Shown in pieces: positions 43,988 through 50,851 of a stretch of 50,851 nt of DNA (positions are counted from its first letter, which is position 1; every line of letters starts with the position of its first letter). The notes beneath the pieces are model-generated. The model was not told the DNA's origin, made no database searches, and saw only the letters and a program-made list of their open reading frames with translations. Made by a program: the position numbers and the translations under genes. Source of the stretch: a virus; the IMG/VR virus record IMGVR_UViG_3300003873_000049, positions 1-50,851 of that record. One strand, given 5' to 3'.

Positions 43988-46108
43988 ATGAGTAATGTAA
44001 TTAAAAACGCAGCGCCTCAGAATGTAAATCTAGGAGCATATGATAGAAGTATCAAACCAACTCCTCCTAAGCCTATTGTGATTAGTACACATACAGCTTT
44101 GATTTTTTCATACTCTGCAGGCGGACCTGTTACTAAGGAACTAGTAGACGGTGGTAGATTATTAGCTTTATATGGTAAAGAGACATTTGATAGAGCTCTA
44201 CCTTATTTCGGACACGGGACTAGACTAGCTGAAATTGTTTCAGGTGCTGGTAACTCATTAATGATGACTAGAATCATCCCACAAGATAATGATACGATTT
44301 CTAACGTAACACTTTATGCAGATGTACTACAAGATACTGTAAATGTTTACCAAAGAAATGACGATGGTAGTTTTGCTACAGATGCTGCTGGTGCTAAGAT
44401 AGTTGATTCAACTGTTACTGGTTATAGACTAAAGTTTATCACTGAGGTTAACGCTGATGATATCTTAACACCTATTGGTGCTAAGACAACTAAAACTGGT
44501 TATATGACTACATCAGGCGGTGCGACATCTAGTCTTATCCCTATTCTAGAACAAAGAGCTGCTTATAAAGGTAAAAAGTATAACAACTACGGTTTTACTA
44601 TTAATGTACCTACAGCTGATAATGCTCGTAGAACTATCATAGACGGAACTTTAGCATTACCTTATGAGTACGGTATAGTTAAAAGAGCTAATGTAAACTC
44701 AACTGGAACTTTCATTAACAATGTTTTTGCAGCACCTTTTGACCAATTTGCATTTAAACTTAATGGTAAAGATAGTGTAACAAATAGTCCAGTTGATTTT
44801 AACAAAGTTGTTAAAAAATGGTATTCTACTAATGATCCTTTAAGAGATTTAGTCTATCCAGTTTTAGATGCTCCTTTTGTATATAGAAATAACCTAAACG
44901 GTATTTTAGATAAACTTCTAGTGGCTGAACAAAACTTTGCTAATGCTAATGTAACTACTAAATCAGGAGCTACTGTTAATACTGGAGCTTGGTTAGATTT
45001 CGTAACTACTGCACCAGTATCTGAGCAAGCAGGACTTATTAACTTGTTTACTGCTAAGTCTATTAACAATGTTCCTGCATTTACTTTTGAGATAGATACA
45101 GCTACTGTAACTTTAGCATCTAATCATAAAGACGCATACTTTAGTAAATCAACACCTATCTATTTAGGCGGTGGTAAAGATGGTACATTAGATAAAACTA
45201 ACTTTGAAGCTGGTGTTTCATTATGGATGGATAAGTACTTAGATAGAAATAGTGAAGTTATGGATGCTGCTATTAATATTGAAAATGTTCTTTATGACTC
45301 TGGTTATACTTTACCTACTAAAGAAAATCTAGTTAACTTCATTACTGTAAGAAAGAATACATTCTTAGCTTTAGGTACACATATTGATGATGGTGATAAC
45401 TATGCAACACTTGATTATCAACGTGCAATTGGTGTTAGTTTAAAAGCTAGACTAGCTTTAGCTCCAGAATCTACATTCTTTAACACACATGTTGCAAGAG
45501 GCATCATCGTAGTTGGTTCAGGTCTGGATAGAAATGATCCTGAAAATAAACGCTATCCTTTAGTTATGGATATTGCTGGTAAAGCTGCTCGTATGATGGG
45601 TGGTGTTAAATGGAATAAGAACCTTATCTTTGATACTGGTGCTAAAAACATTATCACTAACTATACTGATGTAGAGCCTAAGTTTGTTCCAGGTGGTATT
45701 ATAGCTGACCTATGGGATATTGGTTTAATCTGGCCTGCTAACTATGACCGTGAGACTTCTTACTTCCCAGCAATTCAAAGCGTGTATGATAACGATACTT
45801 CTGTTATGAATAACTTCTATGCTGGTATGGCATTAACTGTTGATAACAATATCGCTTCTGCAGTATGGAGAACGTATACTGGTAATGTTAGTCTTAAACC
45901 TGCTGAATTTGTAGCGGCTGTTGAAGAAGACGCTAACAGAAGACTTAATGGTGTATTCGATGGTGTTATTACCGCAACTGCAAGAGTTGAAATAACTGAT
46001 TTCGATGCTGCTAGAGGATATAGTCATACATTAATTTCTAGTTTAACTGGAAATGTAATGAGAACTGTACAAACACACTATACTGAAATGTATAATAACG
46101 AAGTTTAA
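43988..46108 (+). CDS. Tail sheath protein, 706 aa
   Basis: The N-terminus follows the plan of contractile-phage sheath proteins: THTALIFSYSAGGP, GGRLLALYGKETFDRALPYFGHGTRLAEIVSGAGN and MMTRIIPQDN (about 35-100). The middle is a long variable domain, and the C-terminal part (about 480-706) has LAPESTFFNTHVARG, LWDIGLIWPANYDRE and the NRRLNGVFDG segment expected of the sheath core. Length is close to phiKZ-type sheath (about 695 aa). It forms the contractile outer tail tube. It precedes the tube gene by 30 bases, as is usual. AAAGGA precedes the ATG. Confidence 0.8.
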   Translation: MSNVIKNAAPQNVNLGAYDRSIKPTPPKPIVISTHTALIFSYSAGGPVTKELVDGGRLLALYGKETFDRALPYFGHGTRLAEIVSGAGNSLMMTRIIPQDNDTISNVTLYADVLQDTVNVYQRNDDGSFATDAAGAKIVDSTVTGYRLKFITEVNADDILTPIGAKTTKTGYMTTSGGATSSLIPILEQRAAYKGKKYNNYGFTINVPTADNARRTIIDGTLALPYEYGIVKRANVNSTGTFINNVFAAPFDQFAFKLNGKDSVTNSPVDFNKVVKKWYSTNDPLRDLVYPVLDAPFVYRNNLNGILDKLLVAEQNFANANVTTKSGATVNTGAWLDFVTTAPVSEQAGLINLFTAKSINNVPAFTFEIDTATVTLASNHKDAYFSKSTPIYLGGGKDGTLDKTNFEAGVSLWMDKYLDRNSEVMDAAINIENVLYDSGYTLPTKENLVNFITVRKNTFLALGTHIDDGDNYATLDYQRAIGVSLKARLALAPESTFFNTHVARGIIVVGSGLDRNDPENKRYPLVMDIAGKAARMMGGVKWNKNLIFDTGAKNIITNYTDVEPKFVPGGIIADLWDIGLIWPANYDRETSYFPAIQSVYDNDTSVMNNFYAGMALTVDNNIASAVWRTYTGNVSLKPAEFVAAVEEDANRRLNGVFDGVITATARVEITDFDAARGYSHTLISSLTGNVMRTVQTHYTEMYNNEV

Positions 46109-46119
46109 AAACTTCGTTA
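46096..46119 (+). terminator. Hairpin between sheath and tube genes
   Basis: TAACGAAGTT and AACTTCGTTA around TAAA, including the sheath stop codon. There is no U-tract, so it probably adjusts the tube-to-sheath mRNA ratio rather than ending transcription. Confidence 0.5.
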
Positions 46120-46138
46120 ATTAATAAAGGAAAATATT

Positions 46139-47095
46139 ATGGCACAAGTTTCAACTGTAAGTATTGGTAATGAATATTTAAACCCTAATGACACTAATCA
46201 ATATGTCGGGGACGGATTACCATCTATAGATATTAGACATGGTGGTCAATGGGGTGCTTTACCTATCATTGGCGGTATAGAAAATGGTAAATCTATTAAT
46301 GAATGGATGCATGAGCAAAAGTATCAAAAAAGACCTGTTATTCCTACTGTAATTTCAGTTCCTAAAATGTTTGATTTATTACCTAACGCAGAGGCATGGA
46401 AGTCAGCTGTTAAAGCTATGATTGAAGTACATGCTAAAACTATTACAGGTATTGACTCATCTTTAACTGTAGAGACTGCTGAAGCTGATTTAGGTATTAG
46501 TGGCGCTAAGTTTAGAGAGTCTGTTAAAGTTACAAGAGCTAGTACTACAATAGCTATCACTCTTGAAGAGAAAGTCGGTAATCCATTTGAGATTCTTCTT
46601 GATGTTTGGATTAGATATGGTTTAGAAGATCCTGAGCTAGGTGCTCCTCTTATTACACGTATTGTTGGTAAAGATAAGTTACCGAAAATCTGGTCTCCTG
46701 AATGGACAACTATGACAGTTCTTTATACTGAACCTGATGTATTCTTAAGAAAACCAGTTCATGCTTGGTTAGTATCTAATCACTTCCCAACCTCTAATCC
46801 AGATATTACTGGCGGTAAAGATAAAATGGCTTCTAGAGAGTTTAAAAATATCTCATTAGAACTAGGTGGTTTCGCTATTCCACATACTAACAAAAGAGTT
46901 AAGAAACTAGCACAAGTTGTTCTTAATAACTTAGAGTTATGGAATAAAGACCCTGAAGATATGTTATTACCTTCAGACACTGTTAACCCTTCTATAGCTG
47001 AATTAGATAATGTTAACATCTACTATGACGGTATAAAAGGTAATACAGATAGTAATGCTGGCGGTTCAGCTGGCTCAGCTACAACACCTGCATAA
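46139..47095 (+). CDS. Tail tube protein candidate, 318 aa
   Basis: It is immediately downstream of the sheath gene, the standard place for the tail tube subunit. The body is beta-rich with Trp-containing turns (RHGGQWGALPI, IWSPEWTTMTVLY, VHAWLVSNHFPT), and the C-terminal 20 residues are Gly/Ser/Ala-rich and flexible. At 318 aa it is longer than T4 gp19 (163 aa), but tube proteins of giant phages are often larger. The start has AAAGGA eight bases upstream. Confidence 0.6.
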   Translation: MAQVSTVSIGNEYLNPNDTNQYVGDGLPSIDIRHGGQWGALPIIGGIENGKSINEWMHEQKYQKRPVIPTVISVPKMFDLLPNAEAWKSAVKAMIEVHAKTITGIDSSLTVETAEADLGISGAKFRESVKVTRASTTIAITLEEKVGNPFEILLDVWIRYGLEDPELGAPLITRIVGKDKLPKIWSPEWTTMTVLYTEPDVFLRKPVHAWLVSNHFPTSNPDITGGKDKMASREFKNISLELGGFAIPHTNKRVKKLAQVVLNNLELWNKDPEDMLLPSDTVNPSIAELDNVNIYYDGIKGNTDSNAGGSAGSATTPA

Positions 47096-47109
47096 AAAAA
47101 AAGAAACTA

Positions 47110-47138
47110 TACATAACATAGCTTAGCTATGTTATGTA
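47110..47138. terminator. Hairpin between convergent genes, U-tract on the minus strand
   Basis: Arms TACATAACATAGCT and reverse complement with one central base. The minus strand continues ATAGTTTC and nine T residues, an intrinsic terminator for the gene at 47157. Confidence 0.7.
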
Positions 47139-47156
47139 AGTCTTTTAAAGTGTTTT

Positions 47157-47660
47157 TTACGAATTAATGATAGCTTTAGCTAAGTCATTACGTACTCGTT
47201 TTAAACTAGCCTTAGTCATACTAGAACTAGCTCTAGTTACTTCAACATTGATACTAGGTTTTGTAACCGTCTTATCCGTTCCTGGAATACGATGTGTTAC
47301 TTCGCGTTTAGTATAGACACCAATACTGTCATGTTTACCAGCACCGAAAGGTGTAACTACACCAACCTTAGTAATAGCTTTATCACCATTATATGTAGCC
47401 TCGATTACTTCGATAGATTTATCGAACATACCTTTTGAGTACTTAGCTTCAAATTCATTAACAGCATCAATAGTCTTAGCACTAATACCAACCTCTTCAG
47501 CTTTGTTATAATATAACTTAGCATCTTCAGGAACTACTGTAGCTACGTTATCAGCTACCTCTGTTTTAAATTTAACATCATCAAATTTTAAATCGTTTAC
47601 AGGTATAATACCTGATACTACCGCTGGTTCAACTTCAACATTATTTACTACTGTACTCAT
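47157..47660 (-). CDS. Probable virion-associated protein, 167 aa
   Basis: An acidic Val/Glu/Asp-rich first half is followed by a beta-rich half with a KHDSIGVYTKREV segment and a basic C-terminal helix (residues 145-165). No family is recognised. It has the same class of promoter-like block as the 616-aa structural gene, which suggests co-regulation with major virion proteins. AAAGGA precedes the ATG. Confidence 0.55.
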   Translation of the reverse strand: MSTVVNNVEVEPAVVSGIIPVNDLKFDDVKFKTEVADNVATVVPEDAKLYYNKAEEVGISAKTIDAVNEFEAKYSKGMFDKSIEVIEATYNGDKAITKVGVVTPFGAGKHDSIGVYTKREVTHRIPGTDKTVTKPSINVEVTRASSSMTKASLKRVRNDLAKAIINS

Positions 47661-47721
47661 GAGAGTCCTTTATTTTGATTAATCTTTATACATGTTTATA
47701 GGTACCATAACATATATAAGT

Positions 47722-47760
47722 CAACTTAGTAATATATTGTTAAAAAATGTTTGGACTCAT
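47722..47760 (-). promoter_or_regulatory. Second-class promoter-like block
   Basis: The minus strand reads GAGTCCAAACATTTTTTA, followed by ACAATATATTACTAAG, matching the block ahead of the 616-aa structural gene (23629-23668). It is the only other copy noticed. Confidence 0.45.
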
Positions 47761-47798
47761 TATTATAAATTAATTTGAATAACATAAAAGGATTAGCT

Positions 47799-48179
47799 AT
47801 GAGTTTATCAATATCCAAGATAATAAAAACTAATGTAGACCCTAGATTAGTTAGCGGTTTTACACTACCTAAGACACCTAACGATAGTAGTAAACATGCA
47901 AAAATAGATTTATGTAAAATACCTGATATGTCAGGATTAATTGGTTCTATTAATTTACCAAATTTTAATCTACCTAATTACACCATGCCAAATATACATT
48001 TTCCTAAATTTAGTATGCCTAATTTAGACTTCCCTAAATTCGATATGCCTGGTATAGATTTTACAAGTAACTTTGATTTCGACCTACCTGACTTTACTAA
48101 ATTTAAAATAGATGGTTTAAAACTTCATGGGTTATATAATCCATTTAAATGTAGTTTAGGTAAAGCTTCATGCTTATAA
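47799..48179 (+). CDS. Pentapeptide-repeat N-terminal part of a frameshifted virion protein, 126 aa
   Basis: Residues 53-87 are seven exact five-residue units of the form [LMF]-P-[NKG]-[FYIL]-[NTHSD], giving a regular Pro-rich rod-like stretch. Aromatic and Asp-rich sequence follows. The ATG at 47799 is chosen because AAAGGA lies just upstream; an in-frame TTG at 47775 lies before that site. The frame stops at TAA 48177-48179, but coding continues at once in the +1 frame (see 48160-48786), so this is probably the first half of one protein of about 330 residues. Confidence 0.6.
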   Translation: MSLSISKIIKTNVDPRLVSGFTLPKTPNDSSKHAKIDLCKIPDMSGLIGSINLPNFNLPNYTMPNIHFPKFSMPNLDFPKFDMPGIDFTSNFDFDLPDFTKFKIDGLKLHGLYNPFKCSLGKASCL

Positions 48180-48786
48180 AGCTGCTTATAGTAAGTTAGG
48201 TAACATAAACTGTAATGATAAAGGTGAAGCCGCTAGTGATAGTAAGTTAAAAAAACTAACATTATTAACAGCACTTAACTCAGGTAACTGTGCTAAAGTA
48301 GCTGCTAAGGTTGTTACTGAAACAGCTAAAGATTTAAGTTTGCTAGGAGTAGATACTAGTGCGGTAAGTAAAGGTATGCAAAATACAGTAGTTAAGTCTG
48401 TTGTTGATAATAAATTTGATATAGGTGCAGCTAGTAGTTTATTAACAGGTAATAATACAATAGGTATGATAGCCTCTAATATACAGACTTCTAGTACTCC
48501 ATTAGATAAGATAATTAAAGTTTCTAAAGCAACCAATATATTAAAAGATAAGACAAGTATAGTAGACTATGCTAGTAAAGTTAGTAGTAATAAGTCATTA
48601 TCTAAGTATGTAACAAGTCCGTTAATGAACCTAGCATCAAATGCTTCTAAAGATACAGCTAGTAGTGTATCAACACTCCCAACTACTAAGAGTTTAAACA
48701 ATAGTCAAAACTTAACCTTATTAGGTAAAGCTAGAGGATTGGTTAGTAGTAACAAGATGTTAGATATAAAGAAGATGATAGCATAA
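48160..48786 (+). CDS. Downstream +1-frame part of the pentapeptide-repeat gene, about 208 aa
   Basis: This frame is open from just after a TAG at 48157-48159 to the TAA at 48784-48786. Its sequence is protein-like throughout (for example KAAYSKLGNIN, GNCAKVAAKVVTETAKDLSLLG), helical and Ala/Ser/Lys-rich. There is no ATG or GTG with a ribosome binding site at the beginning; the first usable start would be a TTG at 48340, leaving 60 plainly coding codons unused. It overlaps the previous frame by only 20 bases. A +1 programmed frameshift, a one-base mutation or a sequence error would explain it. Confidence 0.55.
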   Translation, partial: VKLHAYKAAYSKLGNINCNDKGEAASDSKLKKLTLLTALNSGNCAKVAAKVVTETAKDLSLLGVDTSAVSKGMQNTVVKSVVDNKFDIGAASSLLTGNNTIGMIASNIQTSSTPLDKIIKVSKATNILKDKTSIVDYASKVSSNKSLSKYVTSPLMNLASNASKDTASSVSTLPTTKSLNNSQNLTLLGKARGLVSSNKMLDIKKMIA

Positions 48787-48802
48787 AAAAAAAAAGATAT
48801 TA

Positions 48803-48828
48803 CAACAAGGTCTTAATAGACCTTGTTG
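48803..48828 (-). terminator. Terminator overlapping the 44-aa gene
   Basis: CAACAAGGTC and GACCTTGTTG around TTAATA. The minus strand continues TAATATC and twelve T residues. The stop codon of the 44-aa gene (48813-48815) is in the loop. Confidence 0.7.
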
Positions 48829-48947
48829 CAACATCCTTCTTTAAAATGACTAAAGTATATGGCAGCATCACCTGCTGTTAATTTTTCATTCCACAAGTTT
48901 TGCTCTACCATAAAAGCTTTGAACGCGTAGTGTTGTTTCTTATTCAT
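48813..48947 (-). CDS. Microprotein, 44 aa
   Basis: Starts MNKKQHYAFKAFMVEQ, ends CCNKVY. AAAGGA lies seven bases before the ATG, and a full promoter-like block (49025-49070) and a terminator frame it. The stop codon falls in the terminator loop, so the last codons lie in the hairpin stem. The function is unknown. Confidence 0.6.
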   Translation of the reverse strand: MNKKQHYAFKAFMVEQNLWNEKLTAGDAAIYFSHFKEGCCNKVY

Positions 48948-49024
48948 AATTTATCCTTTAGATATTTTACCTTATGAGAGGCTGTACTTTAATGTACTAT
49001 ATAAGTTATATTTAATAACACGAT

Positions 49025-49070
49025 GTTTATTTACATATTAACTATATATAACTGTAAATATTTGGAGTTC
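49025..49070 (-). promoter_or_regulatory. Promoter-like block upstream of the 44-aa gene
   Basis: The minus strand reads GAACTCCAAATATTTACA, then TATATATAGTTAATATG, then TAAATAAA. Here it follows the stop of the 49073 gene directly, without the usual hairpin. Confidence 0.5.
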
Positions 49071-49072
49071 AT

Positions 49073-50851
49073 TTAGAAGTTCTCAGAATAGTTAACATTT
49101 TTTCTGCTACCAAACACTGAGAATATAGAAGTACCTACTAGTGTATCGCCTACTCGAGATGCCCAATAGTCTGACGACATTAATAATCCAGCTCCTTGGA
49201 AGTACCTACTAGCTTTAATCTTAGCTTTATCGAATTGATGAACAGTGCTATATAAGTCTCTTGCACATAAACTTTGTATATATTTACTTATACCTGATTC
49301 ATCATCGAACATAATATTACCACTACTGAATAAATCATCTACTACAGGAGCAGCTGTTAAAGTACTAAAATCAGTTACAGTAAATGTTATGTCTAGTCCT
49401 AATGTTCTTCTTTGTTTATTATAAGCTAGATTAGTAACACCTTTAGTAATAGAAACTGATGTAATCATACCTCTATCTATTCTTTGTGCACCTCTAATAA
49501 ACATATTAAGACCGAAAGGACTTGTATAAGACCTAGCACCTGTAGACATTGGTAAAGCCATAGCTAATATCGCTGCTGTAGGTATAAAAAGATTTTGTAG
49601 TTGTGCTATAGGGTGTGCCGATGGTGACCTTAAGCTTATTTTAAAACTTGTTGTAGGTAAACTTATAGAACTATTCTCCCATCTCTTTTCAGAACTAATA
49701 TTAGCACCAGCTAGAAAACTAGCTACGACATTAGTAGCACCTAATGTTAACCCGTCTGCAGTACCTACTAGTACATCAGTAGCAACACCAACAGCAGTTT
49801 TTAAAGTCTCACCACCAACAGCACCTAGGTTGAACTTAAGATTCCTCCAAGTACTACTAGCAGAGTTAACAGTTTCATCTAACCCAACACTAGTTGTACT
49901 GTTAGTAAAAGTAGTTGTAGATTGACCTAAATGCTCTACTCTAAAAACAGCATATCTGGCACCTTCGTTCCATACTGATTTAGTAGTCTCTAAGAAGTTA
50001 TCTGTCCATGTTGGAATGTCTTCATCTCTACCAGCTCTATTTATAGTACCATCTTTTTGTTTACCTACAAAGTTTTCAAAGTTATCTTTAGACTTATTTA
50101 TACTACTATTAATATCGTTTAATTCTAATGTTAAATCTGTAGCTTGGTCTTTACTATTAAACATCTTATCTTTACGTAATGTAGGCTTTATCTTTTCCCA
50201 TAAATCCCCAACTTGTTGGGATGTTATCATATCTATCTTCTTAGTTTTAACATTATAAAGATTAGCTTGCTCATTATTTAAATTTAATGTACTCAGTTCT
50301 TTAGTAGCCAACGCTTTCTGTTTTTGAAGTTTATTATACATTATCTGTGACCTAGCGACCATAGCATGTACATTAATAGCATTACCAGTAAGACCATCAC
50401 CTGTAGTAACTAATCCTGGCATAAGTTTATTCATAGATTGTATATCAACACTATCTGGTTTTAAAGGGACACCTAGTCTAGTAGGATCTTTTGTATCATC
50501 CATAAATACTGGAGCTAAAACTCCTAACTCAGTAAACATCATAGTAGCTATAGAGTTAACTGTAGACCAATATAAGAACATAGTAGGTTTTAAATAATAA
50601 TGGTCAAATCTACCAGGACCTGCAGTTAAGTTCGTTACAAGGTTTAAAGCAAACTTTGCTAGTAGTAAACCAATAGTTATTACAGGGAATGCTAAAAATA
50701 CAGCAGTAACTCCTATAAGTTTACCGCCATCATAAAAGATAGCACTTCTACCGCTATTAGCAATAACTGCTGTTTTATAATCTACAGCTGATAGTAAATG
50801 AAACAATATATTATTAGCTTTAAAAATACCTAGTTCAAAATAGACATGTGT
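49073..50851 (-). CDS. Large virion protein, 5' end beyond the window
   Basis: The frame stays open to the window edge (HVYFELGIFKANNI precedes a TTG at 50804-50806 that has no ribosome binding site), so the true start lies outside. A hydrophobic stretch near the visible start (GVTAVFLAFPVITIGLLLAK) is a candidate membrane or buried helix. The middle is helical with long charged segments. The C-terminal 150 residues are beta-rich and include RRTLGLDITFTVTDFSTL, resembling the LysM-less hub or tube-initiator domains of myoviruses only in outline. Probably a tail or baseplate hub component; low certainty. Confidence 0.45.
   Translation of the reverse strand, partial: THVYFELGIFKANNILFHLLSAVDYKTAVIANSGRSAIFYDGGKLIGVTAVFLAFPVITIGLLLAKFALNLVTNLTAGPGRFDHYYLKPTMFLYWSTVNSIATMMFTELGVLAPVFMDDTKDPTRLGVPLKPDSVDIQSMNKLMPGLVTTGDGLTGNAINVHAMVARSQIMYNKLQKQKALATKELSTLNLNNEQANLYNVKTKKIDMITSQQVGDLWEKIKPTLRKDKMFNSKDQATDLTLELNDINSSINKSKDNFENFVGKQKDGTINRAGRDEDIPTWTDNFLETTKSVWNEGARYAVFRVEHLGQSTTTFTNSTTSVGLDETVNSASSTWRNLKFNLGAVGGETLKTAVGVATDVLVGTADGLTLGATNVVASFLAGANISSEKRWENSSISLPTTSFKISLRSPSAHPIAQLQNLFIPTAAILAMALPMSTGARSYTSPFGLNMFIRGAQRIDRGMITSVSITKGVTNLAYNKQRRTLGLDITFTVTDFSTLTAAPVVDDLFSSGNIMFDDESGISKYIQSLCARDLYSTVHQFDKAKIKASRYFQGAGLLMSSDYWASRVGDTLVGTSIFSVFGSRKNVNYSENF

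Noticed and set aside
48160-48180. Classical -1 frameshift site between the two parts of the repeat gene
   Set aside because: The frame change is +1 and there is no X XXY YYZ heptamer in the overlap.
48172-48190. Ribosome hop between the two GCTTATA repeats
   Set aside because: The repeats are 12 bases apart, so hopping would not change frame.
48186-48536. Minus-strand open frame of 116 codons
   Set aside because: Antisense to the +1-frame coding region at 48160-48786, which has the typical codon pattern of this phage.

Overview
The window looks like part of a large (jumbo-type) tailed-phage genome with a contractile tail. No bacterial housekeeping gene, rRNA or tRNA was seen. Base composition is very AT-rich (roughly 28-30% GC by eye). 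Genes are tightly packed and change strand every one to six genes, and almost every start is preceded by an AAGGA-type ribosome binding site, as expected for a bacterial virus. The most secure anchors are a tail sheath protein (43988-46108), a portal-like protein (33743-36184), an SF2/SNF2-like helicase (30023-32158), a P-loop RecA/UvsX-like ATPase (40586-41998) and the C-terminal part of a family B DNA polymerase (13088-15232). Host and closest relatives cannot be fixed from the sequence alone; a low-GC Gram-negative host is a guess.

Layout. 1-6.7 kb: minus-strand genes including a broken HNH homing endonuclease and two proteins that look like processed internal head proteins. 6.8-13.1 kb: two plus-strand virion or baseplate-like proteins, then a membrane protein carrying a degenerate M48-type peptidase signature and a small fibronectin-like protein. 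13.1-16.9 kb: a DNA polymerase B fragment that starts just before motif B, with a large HNH homing endonuclease directly upstream. 17-23.6 kb: small unknown genes and a 616-residue structural protein that is a candidate major capsid protein. 23.8-28.4 kb: two structural genes facing a six-gene minus-strand operon rich in small zinc-ribbon proteins. 28.4-29.1 kb: the largest non-coding stretch, with AT-rich repeats and an unusually GC-rich, foldable segment. 30-42 kb: helicase, portal, a large structural protein, a short RpoB C-terminus-like protein and the RecA-like ATPase. 42.1-47.1 kb: appendage protein, sheath and tube. 47.1-50.9 kb: a frameshifted pentapeptide-repeat gene and a large structural protein cut by the window end.

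Expression punctuation is a strong theme. Most transcription units end in a perfect inverted repeat, and several copies are nearly identical (arm AACTAAGACTCTT). On the minus strand the repeat is often followed within a few bases by a recurring AT-rich block (core TATATATAANTAATATG) that sits just upstream of the next gene and is probably its promoter.

The items most worth checking are the split polymerase with its neighbouring endonuclease, the RpoB C-terminus-like small protein, two places where coding sequence continues in the +1 frame without a start codon, the GC-rich structured non-coding island, and the hairpin-promoter cassettes.
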